Shown here: one piece after another, positions 43,729-52,692 of the stretch
Layout: each line of letters begins with the position of its first letter
Numbering within the stretch: the stretch's first letter is position 1
NCBI RefSeq assembly: GCF_002205895.1
Contig: NZ_NJDE01000011.1
Coordinates: 1-64,000 of the forward strand
Length of the DNA stretch: 64,000 nt
Source of the DNA: Saccharibacillus sp. O23
Lineage (GTDB): Bacteria > Bacillota > Bacilli > Paenibacillales > Paenibacillaceae
Direction of reading: 5' to 3'
The notes under the pieces: generated by a model
The model's database searches: none
What the model saw: the letters and a program-made list of their open reading frames with translations, nothing else
Told to the model about the DNA's origin: nothing
Position numbers and translations under genes: made by a program

Positions 43729-45164
43729 GACGGCTTCGCCTCCTTCGCGTCCGGCCGGCTATCGAGCCGGGCGATCTCTTCCAGCAGCGCCGCCCGTTCG
43801 TTGGCGACGCGGCCCGTGGCGGCGGCTTCCAGCAGCCGCCGGATCAGCAGCCCGAGCCAAGGGCCGGGCGCACGGTCCAGATGCTCGGCGATCTCGCCGC
43901 CGCCGAGCGCGAGCTCGCGCGGCGATTCCGCCGGGATCGCCGCCAGCCAGCGCGCCGCGCGTTCCAGCCGCGCGGCTTCTTCCCCGTCCGCTCCGTACAA
44001 CCCGGAGCGGTACGCCAGCCAATTTTCGGCCGCGCTCCGGCCGAAATCCAGCACGCAGCGGGCGAAGGCGAGCCGCAGCTCTTCTTCGCCCCGCGAAGCG
44101 GACGCCTGCCCGGCTCCGCTCTGCGAGGCCGCTTCGTCCGGTCGCTCTCCGCCCGCGGCCGCCGCGCCCCGGACGCCGCTTTCCGGCGCACCGGCCCCGC
44201 TTCCCGCCGCTTCGCCGGCGTCCGCCGCCCGACTCGCTTCTTCCGCCGCGTAAGCCGCGCCCATCCGCGCGTCGATGCGCAGCAGCGCCGAGGCTGATTT
44301 GGCGAATCCGCCGGAGAACGTCCAGCTCTTCAGCAGGTCTTCCGCTTCTTCGCCGGACACGCCGAGCCCTTGAAGCAGCGCCGTCCAGCGCAGCTCGCCC
44401 GGCTTCGCCGGCAGCCCGTCCAAGCGCTCCGGACGCGCGGCTTCCAGCGCCTGCGGCTCGAGTCGGATCTTCGCCTCCTCGAGCAGCCCGCTGCGCGCCA
44501 GCAGCCGGACGCCTTCGGCCGGCCGGTCGCCGCCGAGCATCTTCTCCAGCTCGGCCCGAATCCGCTCCGCGGCGATATGGCGCATGTTCCCGCGCAATTC
44601 AAGCAGCGCTTCCCAAGTGTCCGGTTCCATTTCGAAACCGAACACCGAAGCGAAACGCACGCCGCGCACCATCCGCAGCGCGTCTTCCCGGAACCGCTCG
44701 CGGGCGTCGCCCACGCAGCGGATCACGCCGCGCGAGAGATCTTCCCGGCCGCCGTACGGGTCGATATAGGTCCCGTCCGGTTTCCGCGCGATCGCGTTCA
44801 TCGTAAAGTCGCGCCGCCGCAGGTCTTCGTCCAGCGATCGCACGAACGTCACTTCTTCCGGACGCCGGAAATCTTTGTAAGCCGATTCCGTCCGAAACGT
44901 GGTGACTTCGAACGGCATCTTCTCCATCACGACCGTGACCGTGCCGTGTTCGATGCCGGTCGGCACGGTGCGCGCGAACAGCGCGGCCACTTCTTCCGGC
45001 CGCGCCGATGTCGCGATATCCATATCGTTGACGGGACGTCCGATCAGCTCGTCGCGGACGCAGCCGCCTACCCAGCAGGCGACATGCCCCGCTTTTTCCA
45101 GCGTACGCAGAATGTCGGCGCTCAACCGGACCTGCATCGCTTCCGCATGTTTCCATTCCGTCAC
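43725..45164 (-). CDS. cca: CCA-adding tRNA nucleotidyltransferase
   Basis: Adds the 3' CCA of tRNAs. Catalytic head: GG motif WVGGCVRD, carboxylates in NDMDIAT, RRRDFTMNAIA and a DALRMVRGVRFA neck. About 479 residues, longer than the roughly 400 of B. subtilis Cca because an Ala/Gly/Ser-rich stretch of about 55 residues (about 308-362) is inserted in the C-terminal body/tail. Start uncertain: GTG 45164 (GGAG at 9 nt) chosen; TTG 45173 and ATG 45137 are alternatives. Ends overlapping birA by 4 nt. Confidence 0.93.
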   Translation of the reverse strand: MTEWKHAEAMQVRLSADILRTLEKAGHVACWVGGCVRDELIGRPVNDMDIATSARPEEVAALFARTVPTGIEHGTVTVVMEKMPFEVTTFRTESAYKDFRRPEEVTFVRSLDEDLRRRDFTMNAIARKPDGTYIDPYGGREDLSRGVIRCVGDARERFREDALRMVRGVRFASVFGFEMEPDTWEALLELRGNMRHIAAERIRAELEKMLGGDRPAEGVRLLARSGLLEEAKIRLEPQALEAARPERLDGLPAKPGELRWTALLQGLGVSGEEAEDLLKSWTFSGGFAKSASALLRIDARMGAAYAAEEASRAADAGEAAGSGAGAPESGVRGAAAAGGERPDEAASQSGAGQASASRGEEELRLAFARCVLDFGRSAAENWLAYRSGLYGADGEEAARLERAARWLAAIPAESPRELALGGGEIAEHLDRAPGPWLGLLIRRLLEAAATGRVANERAALLEEIARLDSRPDAKEAKPS

Positions 45165-45218
45165 ATCGTTCAACTCCGTTTCCGTTCTTTTCCCGGCCGA
45201 ACGCCCGCTTGCCGGCCG

Positions 45219-46379
45219 TCAGCAGCCTTGAACGGCCATGTCCGGCAGCTTGCGTCCCAACACGCGGTAATAGATCTCCTCGTACTCGCGCATGATCTTC
45301 TGATCGCAGAACTGCGTATGCGCGCGTTCCAAGCAGGCCGCCCGCATCGCGTCCCGTTTGACCGGATCGCTAAGCAGCGTCAGCGCGTATTCGGCCATCG
45401 CCGCGGCGTCGCCGATCGGAGCCAGATAACCGGTCAGCCCGTGAAGCACCAGTTCCGGAATGCCGCCCGCTTCCGAGCCGACCGTCGGCACGCCGCAGGC
45501 CATCGCTTCCAGCGCCACCAGACCGAAGCTTTCTTTTTCCGAAGGCAGCAGCAAGACGTCGGCGAGAGAGATGACCTGCGCGATCTCGTCCTGCTTGCCG
45601 AGAAAATGAACGCGGTCTTCGATGCCCAGTTCCCGAATCTTGCTCTGCACCTTCGGCATGTCCGGTCCTTCGCCGACCAGCAGCAGCTTCGACGGCATCG
45701 CTTTGTTCACCCGATCGAACACGTCGATCACGTCCGGCACCCGCTTGACGGGGCGGAAGTTCGAGATATGCATCAGGATCTTCTCGTCCGGCGCCGCGAA
45801 TTCGCCGCGCAGCTTCGAGACTTCGCGCGGATAATAGACCCTTTTATCGATAAAGTTGTACGTCAAGTCGATCTCCCGCGTGATGTCCAGCGCTTCGCGC
45901 GTCTGACGGATCAGGTCCGCCGAAACGGCCGTCACCGCGTCGCTTTTGTTGATCGCCAGCGCAATCAGGTCTTTGAGCGTGACGTCCTGCCCGAGCACCG
46001 TGATGTCGGTCCCGTGCAGCGTGGTCACGATCTTCAGATCGTCCCCGACCATCTGCTTCGCCAGATACGCGCATACCGCATGCGGCACCGCGTAATGGAC
46101 ATGCAGAATATCGAGCTGTTCCCTTTTGACCACTTCGGCCATCTTGGACGCGAGCGACAGATCGTAAGGCGGATAACGGAACACGTAATAATCGCTGACT
46201 TGAACTTCGTGGTAATGAATATTTTTATGGAAGGCTCCCAGACGGAAAGGAATGCTGTGCGTGATGAAATGGACTTCGTGTCCTTTCTCCGCCAGCAGCT
46301 TGCCCAGTTCCGTTGCCACCACTCCCGAACCGCCAAGCGAGGGGTAGCAGGTGATGCCGATTTTGAGTGTGTCTTTCAT
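45219..46379 (-). CDS. bshA: Bacillithiol synthesis glycosyltransferase BshA
   Basis: Joins GlcNAc and L-malate, first step of bacillithiol synthesis. 386-residue GT4 glycosyltransferase, GT-B fold: YPSLGGSGVVATELGKLLAEKG, HVHYAVPHA, TTLHGTDITVLG, HISNFRPVKRV and PSEKESFGLVALEAMACG. Between bshB1 (59 bp upstream) and cca, as in B. subtilis. Confidence 0.96.
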   Translation of the reverse strand: MKDTLKIGITCYPSLGGSGVVATELGKLLAEKGHEVHFITHSIPFRLGAFHKNIHYHEVQVSDYYVFRYPPYDLSLASKMAEVVKREQLDILHVHYAVPHAVCAYLAKQMVGDDLKIVTTLHGTDITVLGQDVTLKDLIALAINKSDAVTAVSADLIRQTREALDITREIDLTYNFIDKRVYYPREVSKLRGEFAAPDEKILMHISNFRPVKRVPDVIDVFDRVNKAMPSKLLLVGEGPDMPKVQSKIRELGIEDRVHFLGKQDEIAQVISLADVLLLPSEKESFGLVALEAMACGVPTVGSEAGGIPELVLHGLTGYLAPIGDAAAMAEYALTLLSDPVKRDAMRAACLERAHTQFCDQKIMREYEEIYYRVLGRKLPDMAVQGC

Positions 46380-46438
46380 TGAAGCCGGAACTCCCTTCTC
46401 GCCGCTGTCCGTAAACGCTCGAGCCTTAATTTTTGGAT

Positions 46439-47137
46439 TCAGAACAGATTAACCTTGTGCGGAAGCTTGGACGCAAAGCCTTCCGCGTACCCCAATCCCT
46501 GTTTCTGCGCAAGCAGGGAATCGCGCGCCCGCACCCGTTCCACGTACTGCGCGGTAAGCGGAGTCGCGACGTTATCGTTGCCTCGGCCCGGAGCGGCGAA
46601 CTGCGATTCGTAGCAGCGCAGCGCTTCTTCCTTGACCGCATAGACGTCCGTAACGTCCACCATCAGATCGGTAGGTCCGGGATCGTTGATGAAATAAAAA
46701 TAAAGCTGTTCCGCTTGGACCGGAGGAAGCTCAGGCATGTAGCGGCGCAGCTTCGCGTTGAACACGGCTTCTTCCACCAGCCCGCTGCACGCGATATGGT
46801 CGGGATGCCGGTCTTCCCAATAAGGAGCGAACACGATCCGCGGCGCATGCTTGCGAATCTCGGCCGTGATCCGGCGGATATGTTCTTCCGTGCGGAAAAG
46901 TCCGCGATCCGCCAGTCCGAGATTGCTCCGCACGGCGAGGCCGAGTACGGCGGCGGCCGACTCGGCTTCTTGTTTGCGCAGCTCTACCGTGCCGTTCGAC
47001 GACATTTCCGCAAAAGTCAGATCGCAGATGCCGACGCGGTAGCCCGCGCGCGTATGTTTGACGATCGTGCCCGCCATGCCGATCTCGGCATCGTCGGCAT
47101 GCGCCCCGAAGATCAGAATATCGAGCGGCTCACTCAT
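46439..47137 (-). CDS. bshB1: Bacillithiol synthesis deacetylase BshB1
   Basis: Zinc deacetylase that converts GlcNAc-malate to GlcN-malate. 232-residue LmbE/PIG-L family; zinc motif [15 protein letters not shown] (AHxDD) and HPDHIA. Start ATG 47137 overlaps the mgsA end by 8 nt (ATGAGTGA), so translation is coupled. The final enzyme BshC is not in the window. Confidence 0.96.
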   Translation of the reverse strand: MSEPLDILIFGAHADDAEIGMAGTIVKHTRAGYRVGICDLTFAEMSSNGTVELRKQEAESAAAVLGLAVRSNLGLADRGLFRTEEHIRRITAEIRKHAPRIVFAPYWEDRHPDHIACSGLVEEAVFNAKLRRYMPELPPVQAEQLYFYFINDPGPTDLMVDVTDVYAVKEEALRCYESQFAAPGRGNDNVATPLTAQYVERVRARDSLLAQKQGLGYAEGFASKLPHKVNLF

Positions 47138-47555
47138 TGGTCTCGAGTCCCGGCTTGTACTTATGTACCAGCTCCCGCCAAGCGAAGTCGCCGCGCATGA
47201 GCGCCTTCACGAGAATTTCCGCCGTCGCCACGTTCGTCGCTACCGGAATGCCTTGCACGTCGCAGATGCGAAGCAGCGCCGTGATATCCGGTTCGTGCGG
47301 CTGGGCCATCAGCGGGTCGCGCAGGAAAATGATCAGGTCCAGTTCGTTCTCGGCTACCAGCGCGCCGATCTGCTGATCGCCGCCGAGCGGGCCGGATCTG
47401 AAGCGGTGGATCTGCAGATCGGTCACGTCCATGATCCGCTGTCCCGTCGTTCCTGTCGAATACAGCTCGCAGCCTTCGAAAGCCTGTTCGTAAGCCGTCA
47501 CGAAATTGACCATCTCGTCTTTTTTGCGGTCGTGCGCGATAAATGCGATCTTCAT
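47130..47555 (-). CDS. mgsA: Methylglyoxal synthase
   Basis: Converts dihydroxyacetone phosphate to methylglyoxal and phosphate. 141 residues: [38 protein letters not shown] with catalytic Asp, [15 protein letters not shown] 47555 follows AAAGAGGGATCTTG. Next to bshB1/bshA, a sensible link because bacillithiol takes part in methylglyoxal detoxification. Confidence 0.96.
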   Translation of the reverse strand: MKIAFIAHDRKKDEMVNFVTAYEQAFEGCELYSTGTTGQRIMDVTDLQIHRFRSGPLGGDQQIGALVAENELDLIIFLRDPLMAQPHEPDITALLRICDVQGIPVATNVATAEILVKALMRGDFAWRELVHKYKPGLETNE

Positions 47556-47608
47556 CAAGATCCCTCTTTCCGTCATCGATAAAATCGTTCCTTAACTCCG
47601 ATAATCCA

Positions 47609-48409
47609 TTACATCACGTGTTCGAAACCGTACACCATGCCCGTATAAGTCATGACTTTCTCGACTCCGATCTTGACTCCCGGCATATAGCCCGCGCGTT
47701 CGTAGGAATCGTGGCGAATCTTGAGACTCTGCCCGTACCCGCCGAATACGACTTCCTGCTGCGCGAATACGCCCGGCAAACGCACGCTGTGAATACGGAA
47801 CCCGTCGTATTCGCCGCCCCGCGCGCCCGGCAGGATTTCTTCTTCGTTCGGATTGCCCTGCTTGAATTTCTTGCGCGTCTCCGCGATCAATTCGGCCGTT
47901 TTGATCGAAGTCCCCGACGGCGCGTCCAGCTTCTGGTCGCCGTGATATTCGATGATCTCGACATGCGGCAGGTATTCGGCGGCTTTGGCCGCGAACTGCA
48001 TCATGAGAATCGCGCCGATCGAGAAGTTCGGAGCGATCAGTCCGCCGATGTTCGCTTCGCGGCACAGACCGTCCAGCTCTTGAATCTGTTCCGGCGTAAA
48101 GCCCGTAGCGCCGACGACCGGACGCACCCCGTGCTTGATCGCCGTCAGCGTGTTGCCGTAGACGACGGAAGGTACCGTGAAGTCGACGAGCACGTCCGGC
48201 TTGGCAGCGCCCAGCGCCGCGTCCAGATCGCCGACCGCGATGATTCCGCAAGGTTTGACGCCGACGAGTTCGCCCGCGTCGCTGCCCGCGCCGGAGCGGT
48301 CGACAGCCGCGACCAACTCGAGATGTTCGTCCGCCAGCACCATCTTCACGACTTCCCGTCCCATCCGTCCGCTAGCGCCGGCGACGGCCACTTTGATTTT
48401 TTCGCTCAT
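47609..48409 (-). CDS. dapB: 4-hydroxy-tetrahydrodipicolinate reductase
   Basis: NAD(P)H reductase of the lysine/diaminopimelate pathway. 266 residues: VAVAGASGRMGREVV, VDFTVPS, GATGFTPEQ, EIIEYHGDQKLDAPSGT with catalytic His and Lys. ATG 48409 follows GGAGGAGGAACAACA and overlaps the MazG-like gene end by 4 nt; the open frame upstream is the previous gene. Confidence 0.97.
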   Translation of the reverse strand: MSEKIKVAVAGASGRMGREVVKMVLADEHLELVAAVDRSGAGSDAGELVGVKPCGIIAVGDLDAALGAAKPDVLVDFTVPSVVYGNTLTAIKHGVRPVVGATGFTPEQIQELDGLCREANIGGLIAPNFSIGAILMMQFAAKAAEYLPHVEIIEYHGDQKLDAPSGTSIKTAELIAETRKKFKQGNPNEEEILPGARGGEYDGFRIHSVRLPGVFAQQEVVFGGYGQSLKIRHDSYERAGYMPGVKIGVEKVMTYTGMVYGFEHVM

Positions 48410-48759
48410 TGTTGTTCCTCCTCCTGCTGCGGGTCGGCGTCGATTCTCGTCCAACGATCCTTGTCGCGAGTATTGAATTTATGCATGACTTTGTCATGCG
48501 CTTCGGTCAAGTCGATATTCAGCGAATTGGCGAAGCACAACGTGATGAACAGAATGTCCCCCAGCTCCAATTCGATGGAATTGTCTTCTTCTCCGCTTTT
48601 TTTCGGCTTCTCGCCGAAGCTGTGATTGACTTCGCGCGCCAGCTCGCCGACCTCTTCGGTCATTCGGGCGAGCATCGACAGCGGACTGAAATATCCTTCT
48701 TTGAACTGCGAGATATAACGGTCCACTTCGCGCTGCATTTCCGCCAGACTCTTTTCCAT
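48406..48759 (-). CDS. ypjD: MazG-like nucleotide pyrophosphohydrolase (YpjD)
   Basis: 117-residue all-helical MazG-family protein, predicted to hydrolyse (d)NTPs to monophosphates. The metal site is EEVGELAREV (ExxE) and ELGDILF (ExxD). Start ATG 48759 is preceded by AAAGGGGG. First gene of the mazG-dapB-mgsA-bshB1-bshA-cca-birA chain, in the same order as B. subtilis ypjD-dapB-mgsA. Confidence 0.92.
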   Translation of the reverse strand: MEKSLAEMQREVDRYISQFKEGYFSPLSMLARMTEEVGELAREVNHSFGEKPKKSGEEDNSIELELGDILFITLCFANSLNIDLTEAHDKVMHKFNTRDKDRWTRIDADPQQEEEQQ

Positions 48760-48808
48760 GACGGCATTCGCCCCCTTTCGCGATCCAAGCTCTGTTGCAC
48801 TCTTCCTT

Positions 48809-48837
48809 ATGTTATCGCAAAGGCATTTTGAACACAA
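48809..48837 (-). promoter_or_regulatory. Probable promoter of the ypjD-dapB operon
   Basis: Minus strand TTGTGT (48837-48832) and TAACAT (48814-48809) with 17-bp spacer, about 50 bp before the start. In the same 311-bp divergent gap, TATACT at 48912-48917 may be the -10 for the rightward YitT gene; no good -35 was seen for it. Confidence 0.5.
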
Positions 48838-49070
48838 ACCATTTTCGCGACGCGCGGGAGCGCTTATCGCCTGAACCGATCCGCGCGCGGACCATAATCG
48901 AGCCGGTATAGTATACTGAAAAGGCGAAAGGCGCGACGGTGGATTCCGCGGTCCGCTCGCGCCCTGCCGGTGCTTGGGTCGATCATGATGCGAAGCATGC
49001 TCCGCCGGCACGCAACTCTCATATTGAATTCGGTCAGCGTACTCGATTCGACGATACGGAGGAACTTCTC

Positions 49071-49931
49071 ATGAACATGGACTCGACTGCCGCCAAAATC
49101 CGCACGGTAGCGGCTATTCTGCTCGGAACGGCGCTTTACGCGTTCGGCCTGCTTTACTTCATTATTCCCAACAAATTCACCGAAGGCGGCGTCACGGGCA
49201 TCACGGTGCTGCTCAACTACGGACTCGGCATTCCTACCGCTTTGTCGACGCTCGTCTTGAACGTGCCGCTCGTGATCCTCGGCTGGCGAATCCTCGGTCT
49301 GGGCCAGATCGTGTACACGGCCGTCGGCATCGCTTCGCTTTCTTTGTTTCTATGGTTGTTTCAGGTCTTGTTCGACCGCGGAATCCTCGTGCAGCACGCG
49401 CACGATCCGATTCTTGCCGCTTTGTACGCGGGCATCGTCCTCGGTCTGGGACTCGGCATCGTGTTCCGCTTCGGCGGCACGACGGGAGGTTCGGACATCA
49501 TCGCCCGCATTCTCAACCGCAAAAAAGGCTGGAGCATGGGACGGGTCATCCTCGCGATCGACGTCATGATCATCGGCTTGTCGCTCTTTTTTATCGCGGA
49601 AGAAAAAGTCTTGTACACGCTCGTCGCCGTCTTCATCGCGTCCAAAGTCATCGACTTCGTGCAGGAAGGCGCTTATGCCGCGAGAGCGTTCATGATCATC
49701 AGCAACGAAGCCGAGCCGATCGCCGACCGGATCATGGCCGAGATGGATCGAGGCGTCACGCTGATTCCGGCTTTCGGCGCTTATTCCAAACATGCCAAAC
49801 ATATCGCGTACTGCGTCATCTCCCGCCAAGAGATCCGACAGCTCCAACTGATCGTGAAGTCCGTCGATCCGCGGGCGTTCATCATCGTGAACGACGTGCA
49901 TGACGTTCAGGGTGAAGGTTTCCGAGAATAA
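49071..49931 (+). CDS. ypjC: YitT family membrane protein (YpjC-like)
   Basis: 286 residues: five to six membrane helices (YitT/DUF161) and a soluble C-terminal DUF2179 domain (GVTLIPAFGAYSKHAKHIAYCVISRQEI). Function in B. subtilis is not established. ATG 49071 follows GGAGGAACTTCTC. Divergent from ypjD. Its last six codons and stop lie in the first copy of a 60-bp tandem repeat. Confidence 0.88.
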   Translation: MNMDSTAAKIRTVAAILLGTALYAFGLLYFIIPNKFTEGGVTGITVLLNYGLGIPTALSTLVLNVPLVILGWRILGLGQIVYTAVGIASLSLFLWLFQVLFDRGILVQHAHDPILAALYAGIVLGLGLGIVFRFGGTTGGSDIIARILNRKKGWSMGRVILAIDVMIIGLSLFFIAEEKVLYTLVAVFIASKVIDFVQEGAYAARAFMIISNEAEPIADRIMAEMDRGVTLIPAFGAYSKHAKHIAYCVISRQEIRQLQLIVKSVDPRAFIIVNDVHDVQGEGFRE

Positions 49932-50052
49932 GACGGGTTAATGTGACGTTGAAGCTTCCTTCACCCGCCAGGTGAAGGTTTCCGAGAATAAGACGGGTTA
50001 ATGTGACGTCGAAGCTTCCTTCACCCGCCAGGTTAAGGTTTCCGAGAATAAG
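49911..50052. repeat. 60-bp tandem repeat across convergent gene ends
   Basis: Two full copies (49911-49970, 49971-50030, one base difference) and a 22-bp third copy. Each holds GGTGAAGG ... CCTTCACC arms. The YitT stop is in copy 1, and the stop of the convergent ypjA gene lies in the partial copy (50033-50035). Confidence 0.93.
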
Positions 50053-50698
50053 AAGGAAAGTCCGCCGAGCGGGCGCCGCGGCCGGCCGCTCGGATCGCCA
50101 GCCAACCGAGCAGCACGCTGACGGCGGTCAAAGCGAAAGTGAAGTTGCGGACTTGGTCGAGCCGATCCAGATGTTCGGGCGACAGATAAGGGAAGATGCC
50201 CAGCGTATAATCGGCCGTATCGTTCGCGAACGTCCAGATCGCGGCCGGAATCAGCCACAAAGTGCCCAGACTGAAAAAGCGGACATACAGCAGCGCTTCG
50301 ATCGCCATGATCCCGTGCGAAGCGATCAGCATCCAGCTTAACGGCTGAATCGGATTGCCGAGCGCCGCGTCCCAGACGATGATCGAGATCGCCCATACGC
50401 CGTATTTGACCGAAGTCACGACCGCTAACGCTTCGATCAAGCGAACAAGGCCGCCCATGAAGCGCGAAGACGGAGGGAACAGCAAACCGAGCAGCGCAAG
50501 GGTGAAAAAGAGGCTTCCCGTCGGGCTGTCCGGCACGAATACGATCTGCCAAGCCGGACGATTCGCCCAGACGTCGGCCAACTGGCCTCCGTACCAGTAA
50601 TAACCGTAGACGGTACCGATCAGATTGCTGACAAAAAGCAGCCAGAGAATCCGGCGATCGGTCAGCAGGGCTCGGCCCCATAACATTGAGAACGACAT
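50033..50698 (-). CDS. ypjA: DUF1405 membrane protein (YpjA)
   Basis: 221 residues with about six membrane segments (LLFVSNLIGTVYGYYWY; WLIPAAIWTFANDTADY). Conserved in Bacillales next to the cytochrome bc complex genes; molecular function unknown. Here no qcr genes flank it. Converges on YitT, with the repeat between them. Confidence 0.88.
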   Translation of the reverse strand: MSFSMLWGRALLTDRRILWLLFVSNLIGTVYGYYWYGGQLADVWANRPAWQIVFVPDSPTGSLFFTLALLGLLFPPSSRFMGGLVRLIEALAVVTSVKYGVWAISIIVWDAALGNPIQPLSWMLIASHGIMAIEALLYVRFFSLGTLWLIPAAIWTFANDTADYTLGIFPYLSPEHLDRLDQVRNFTFALTAVSVLLGWLAIRAAGRGARSADFPSYSRKP

Positions 50699-50772
50699 GT
50701 GGTTATTTTCCTCCCGAATGGACGATATGTATCTAAGCGCGCTTGCCGCTTATCGGCAAGCCGTACCTCCAT

Positions 50773-50806
50773 AAAAAGCCTGACCGCGTCGGCGGTCAGG
50801 CTTTTT
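50773..50806. terminator. Strong terminator between IDEAL gene and ypjA
   Basis: Perfect stem AAAAAGCCTGACCGC / GCGGTCAGGCTTTTT with loop GTCG; T-runs on both strands. It ends the leftward IDEAL gene, which stops at 50839. Confidence 0.93.
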
Positions 50807-50838
50807 ATGGACCCGTTTCTATTTTAACTGTCGTTTCG

Positions 50839-51057
50839 TCAAGTTGGCAAGCTCGAGGATTCGGTCGTTTCCTTATCTCGTTCCAAACTTTTCAGTTCGC
50901 TGGTCAGAGCCAGAAAAGCCAATTCGTCCCCGTTAGCGAGAGCCGCGTCGATCTCTTGCTGCAGCGTTTCGCAGCGGCGTCTGCGAAGCGCCTCGTCCCA
51001 GATCATCTCGGCAGCCAGACCCAACATCACTTCGTAAGCAGCTTTCATCTTGTCCAA
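50839..51057 (-). CDS. Small IDEAL-domain protein (YpiB C-terminus-like)
   Basis: 72 residues, helical. The core IDAALANGDELAFLALTSEL matches the IDEAL domain found at the end of B. subtilis YpiB and in ComK-related proteins. The UPF0302 half of YpiB is missing, so this is an IDEAL-only form. Start TTG 51057 has GGGAGG 7 nt upstream; the GTG at 51066 overlaps the RBS. ypiB lies upstream of ypiF-qcrABC-ypjA in B. subtilis, so this is probably its remnant or counterpart. Confidence 0.75.
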   Translation of the reverse strand: MDKMKAAYEVMLGLAAEMIWDEALRRRRCETLQQEIDAALANGDELAFLALTSELKSLERDKETTESSSLPT

Positions 51058-51415
51058 AGGACGCACCTCCCGAGTTATGGTGTCATCAGCGGAAGCTAAT
51101 CATGCTTCGACAACTTTCGGCCGGTTCGGGAATCCCCCGCGAACCTGCGTGACCTCATCCTATATGCCTGTTTGCGTCTAGAGAAATTGTGAGCGTCATC
51201 ATTTTCGACGGTATCGGAAGGAGAAAGCAAAAACAAGCCGCCTCCTTTCTTTGCTTTTAACCATTATCGAAAACTTTGCACCAGAAAACGGAAAAAAAGC
51301 ACGGAAATTTTGAAGAGATTAATCGCCTCCGAACGAATCGGACTCAATAAAAAAAGCCTTCGCTGCGGCGAGAGGCTTGATTCGAGCGGTTCGGCCGAAG
51401 CGGCCGACGACTTTT
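51058..51415. other. 358-bp gap between IDEAL and phosphatase genes
   Basis: Contains the phosphatase terminator at 51349-51378 and A/T-rich sequence near 51220-51300 with AAAGCAAA / TTTGCTTT inverted arms. No gene was seen. Confidence 0.5.
51349..51378 (-). terminator. Terminator of the phosphatase gene
   Basis: Minus strand stem AAGCCT-x-TCGC / GCGA-AGGCTT, followed by TTTTTTT. Confidence 0.78.
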
Positions 51416-52024
51416 TCAGCTGCGATGTTCGCCCGAGGTTTCGGGTTCGGCAAGCAGATGCCGCGTACAGTTATACACCAACGGTTCCCACAGATCGTCG
51501 CGCTTCTCCAATACGGACAACGACAGATTGCCGATCCGTTCCGCTTGGCGGTCCGTGTAGAGAGCCGCGTACAAGCGCGACAGAAGCCCTCCGTGGGTAA
51601 CGACCAGAATATTGCGATCCGGATATTTGACTTCGAGATCGGCCATGAACGCAAGCGCGCGTTCTTGCAGCGCTTCGACTTTCTCTTGGCCTAATTCCAA
51701 GTCGTTCCAGCCGGCGCCGTAACGTTCTTCGCGCTCCGTCAAAGTCATGCCTTCGATCTGTCCGAATCCGCGTTCGGTCAGACGCTCGTCCGCGTCGAGC
51801 AGCGGAAGTCCGAGCTTGTTCGCGATGATTTCCGCCGTTTCCCGCGCCCGTTTCAATCCGCTCGAAACCACGAAATCCCAACGATACTCTTCTTCGGCCA
51901 GACGCTGCGCCAAACGCGCCGCTTGACGGCGTCCTTCCTCATTGAGCGGAATGTCGCTGCGCCCCTGAATCCGGCCGGCCGCGTTCCAATCCGTAAGCCC
52001 GTGTCTGATCAGTCCGATTAACAT
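51416..52024 (-). CDS. Histidine phosphatase family protein
   Basis: 202-residue phosphoglycerate-mutase-like phosphatase. Catalytic RHG motif IRHGLTDWN near residue 7, Arg in GRSDIPLNEEGRRQA, Glu in LTERGFGQIEG and His in VVTHGGLLSR. Substrate unknown. It lies about 50 bp after the second anti-sigma gene on the same strand. Confidence 0.9.
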   Translation of the reverse strand: MLIGLIRHGLTDWNAAGRIQGRSDIPLNEEGRRQAARLAQRLAEEEYRWDFVVSSGLKRARETAEIIANKLGLPLLDADERLTERGFGQIEGMTLTEREERYGAGWNDLELGQEKVEALQERALAFMADLEVKYPDRNILVVTHGGLLSRLYAALYTDRQAERIGNLSLSVLEKRDDLWEPLVYNCTRHLLAEPETSGEHRS

Positions 52025-52071
52025 CGACGTCTTCCGCCCCTTCGTTTCTATGATTTCCGCCTAGGCGGAAC

Positions 52072-52692
52072 TTATTTGCGCATCGTGGCCAGCCGGGTAA
52101 GCGCCAGCAGCGCAAGTCCCATCCCCGTCAGCGACAAGAACATCCAATACTGCGGATGAGTCGGGCCGATCTGCGCGAACAGCGGCTCGACGATTCCCCG
52201 ATCCGAATATTGCCCTTCGTCCTTGTCCGAATCGCCGGAATCCGACACGCCCGCATCCACCGTCAGCGGCTGCACGATTACTCCGGCCGGTACGTTCTGA
52301 CTCGCGCTCTGCGGCCGTTCCGGAACTCCCCAACCGGCCAAGTAGACGAAGCTGACGAGAAAGACGGCGAGCAGCGCGCCGATCCAGATCGCCGCCCGGC
52401 TGCGAAACCGGTGCTGCGAAGCGTAGGTTTTGGTTTCGCCCGGCAGCAGCCACGGAGACTCTTCGTAGATCCGGTCCATGACGCCCCGGTTCATCCGCTC
52501 GGCATCCATGCTCGGCAGTTCGAAGGACGCTTCTTGAAGCAGCTCGTCCAAATCGGGAAACTCTTCCGAATCGAAAGACGTTTCGGGCCGTTCTCCCGGT
52601 CCGTCCGTCTCGTTCTTGGGAAGGTCCGATCGCCGGGAATGGGGATTCCAGCGCATGCCGGCCCGATGTCCGTCTTCTTCTCTACCCTTCAT
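52072..52692 (-). CDS. Putative membrane anti-sigma factor for the adjacent ECF sigma
   Basis: 206 residues: acidic N-terminal cytoplasmic region of about 100, TM1 (AAIWIGALLAVFLVSFVYLA), an extracytoplasmic loop of about 50 and TM2 near the C-terminus (WMFLSLTGMGLALLAL). No zinc motif. ATG overlaps the sigma gene by 11 nt. The role is inferred from position and topology. Confidence 0.7.
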   Translation of the reverse strand: MKGREEDGHRAGMRWNPHSRRSDLPKNETDGPGERPETSFDSEEFPDLDELLQEASFELPSMDAERMNRGVMDRIYEESPWLLPGETKTYASQHRFRSRAAIWIGALLAVFLVSFVYLAGWGVPERPQSASQNVPAGVIVQPLTVDAGVSDSGDSDKDEGQYSDRGIVEPLFAQIGPTHPQYWMFLSLTGMGLALLALTRLATMRK

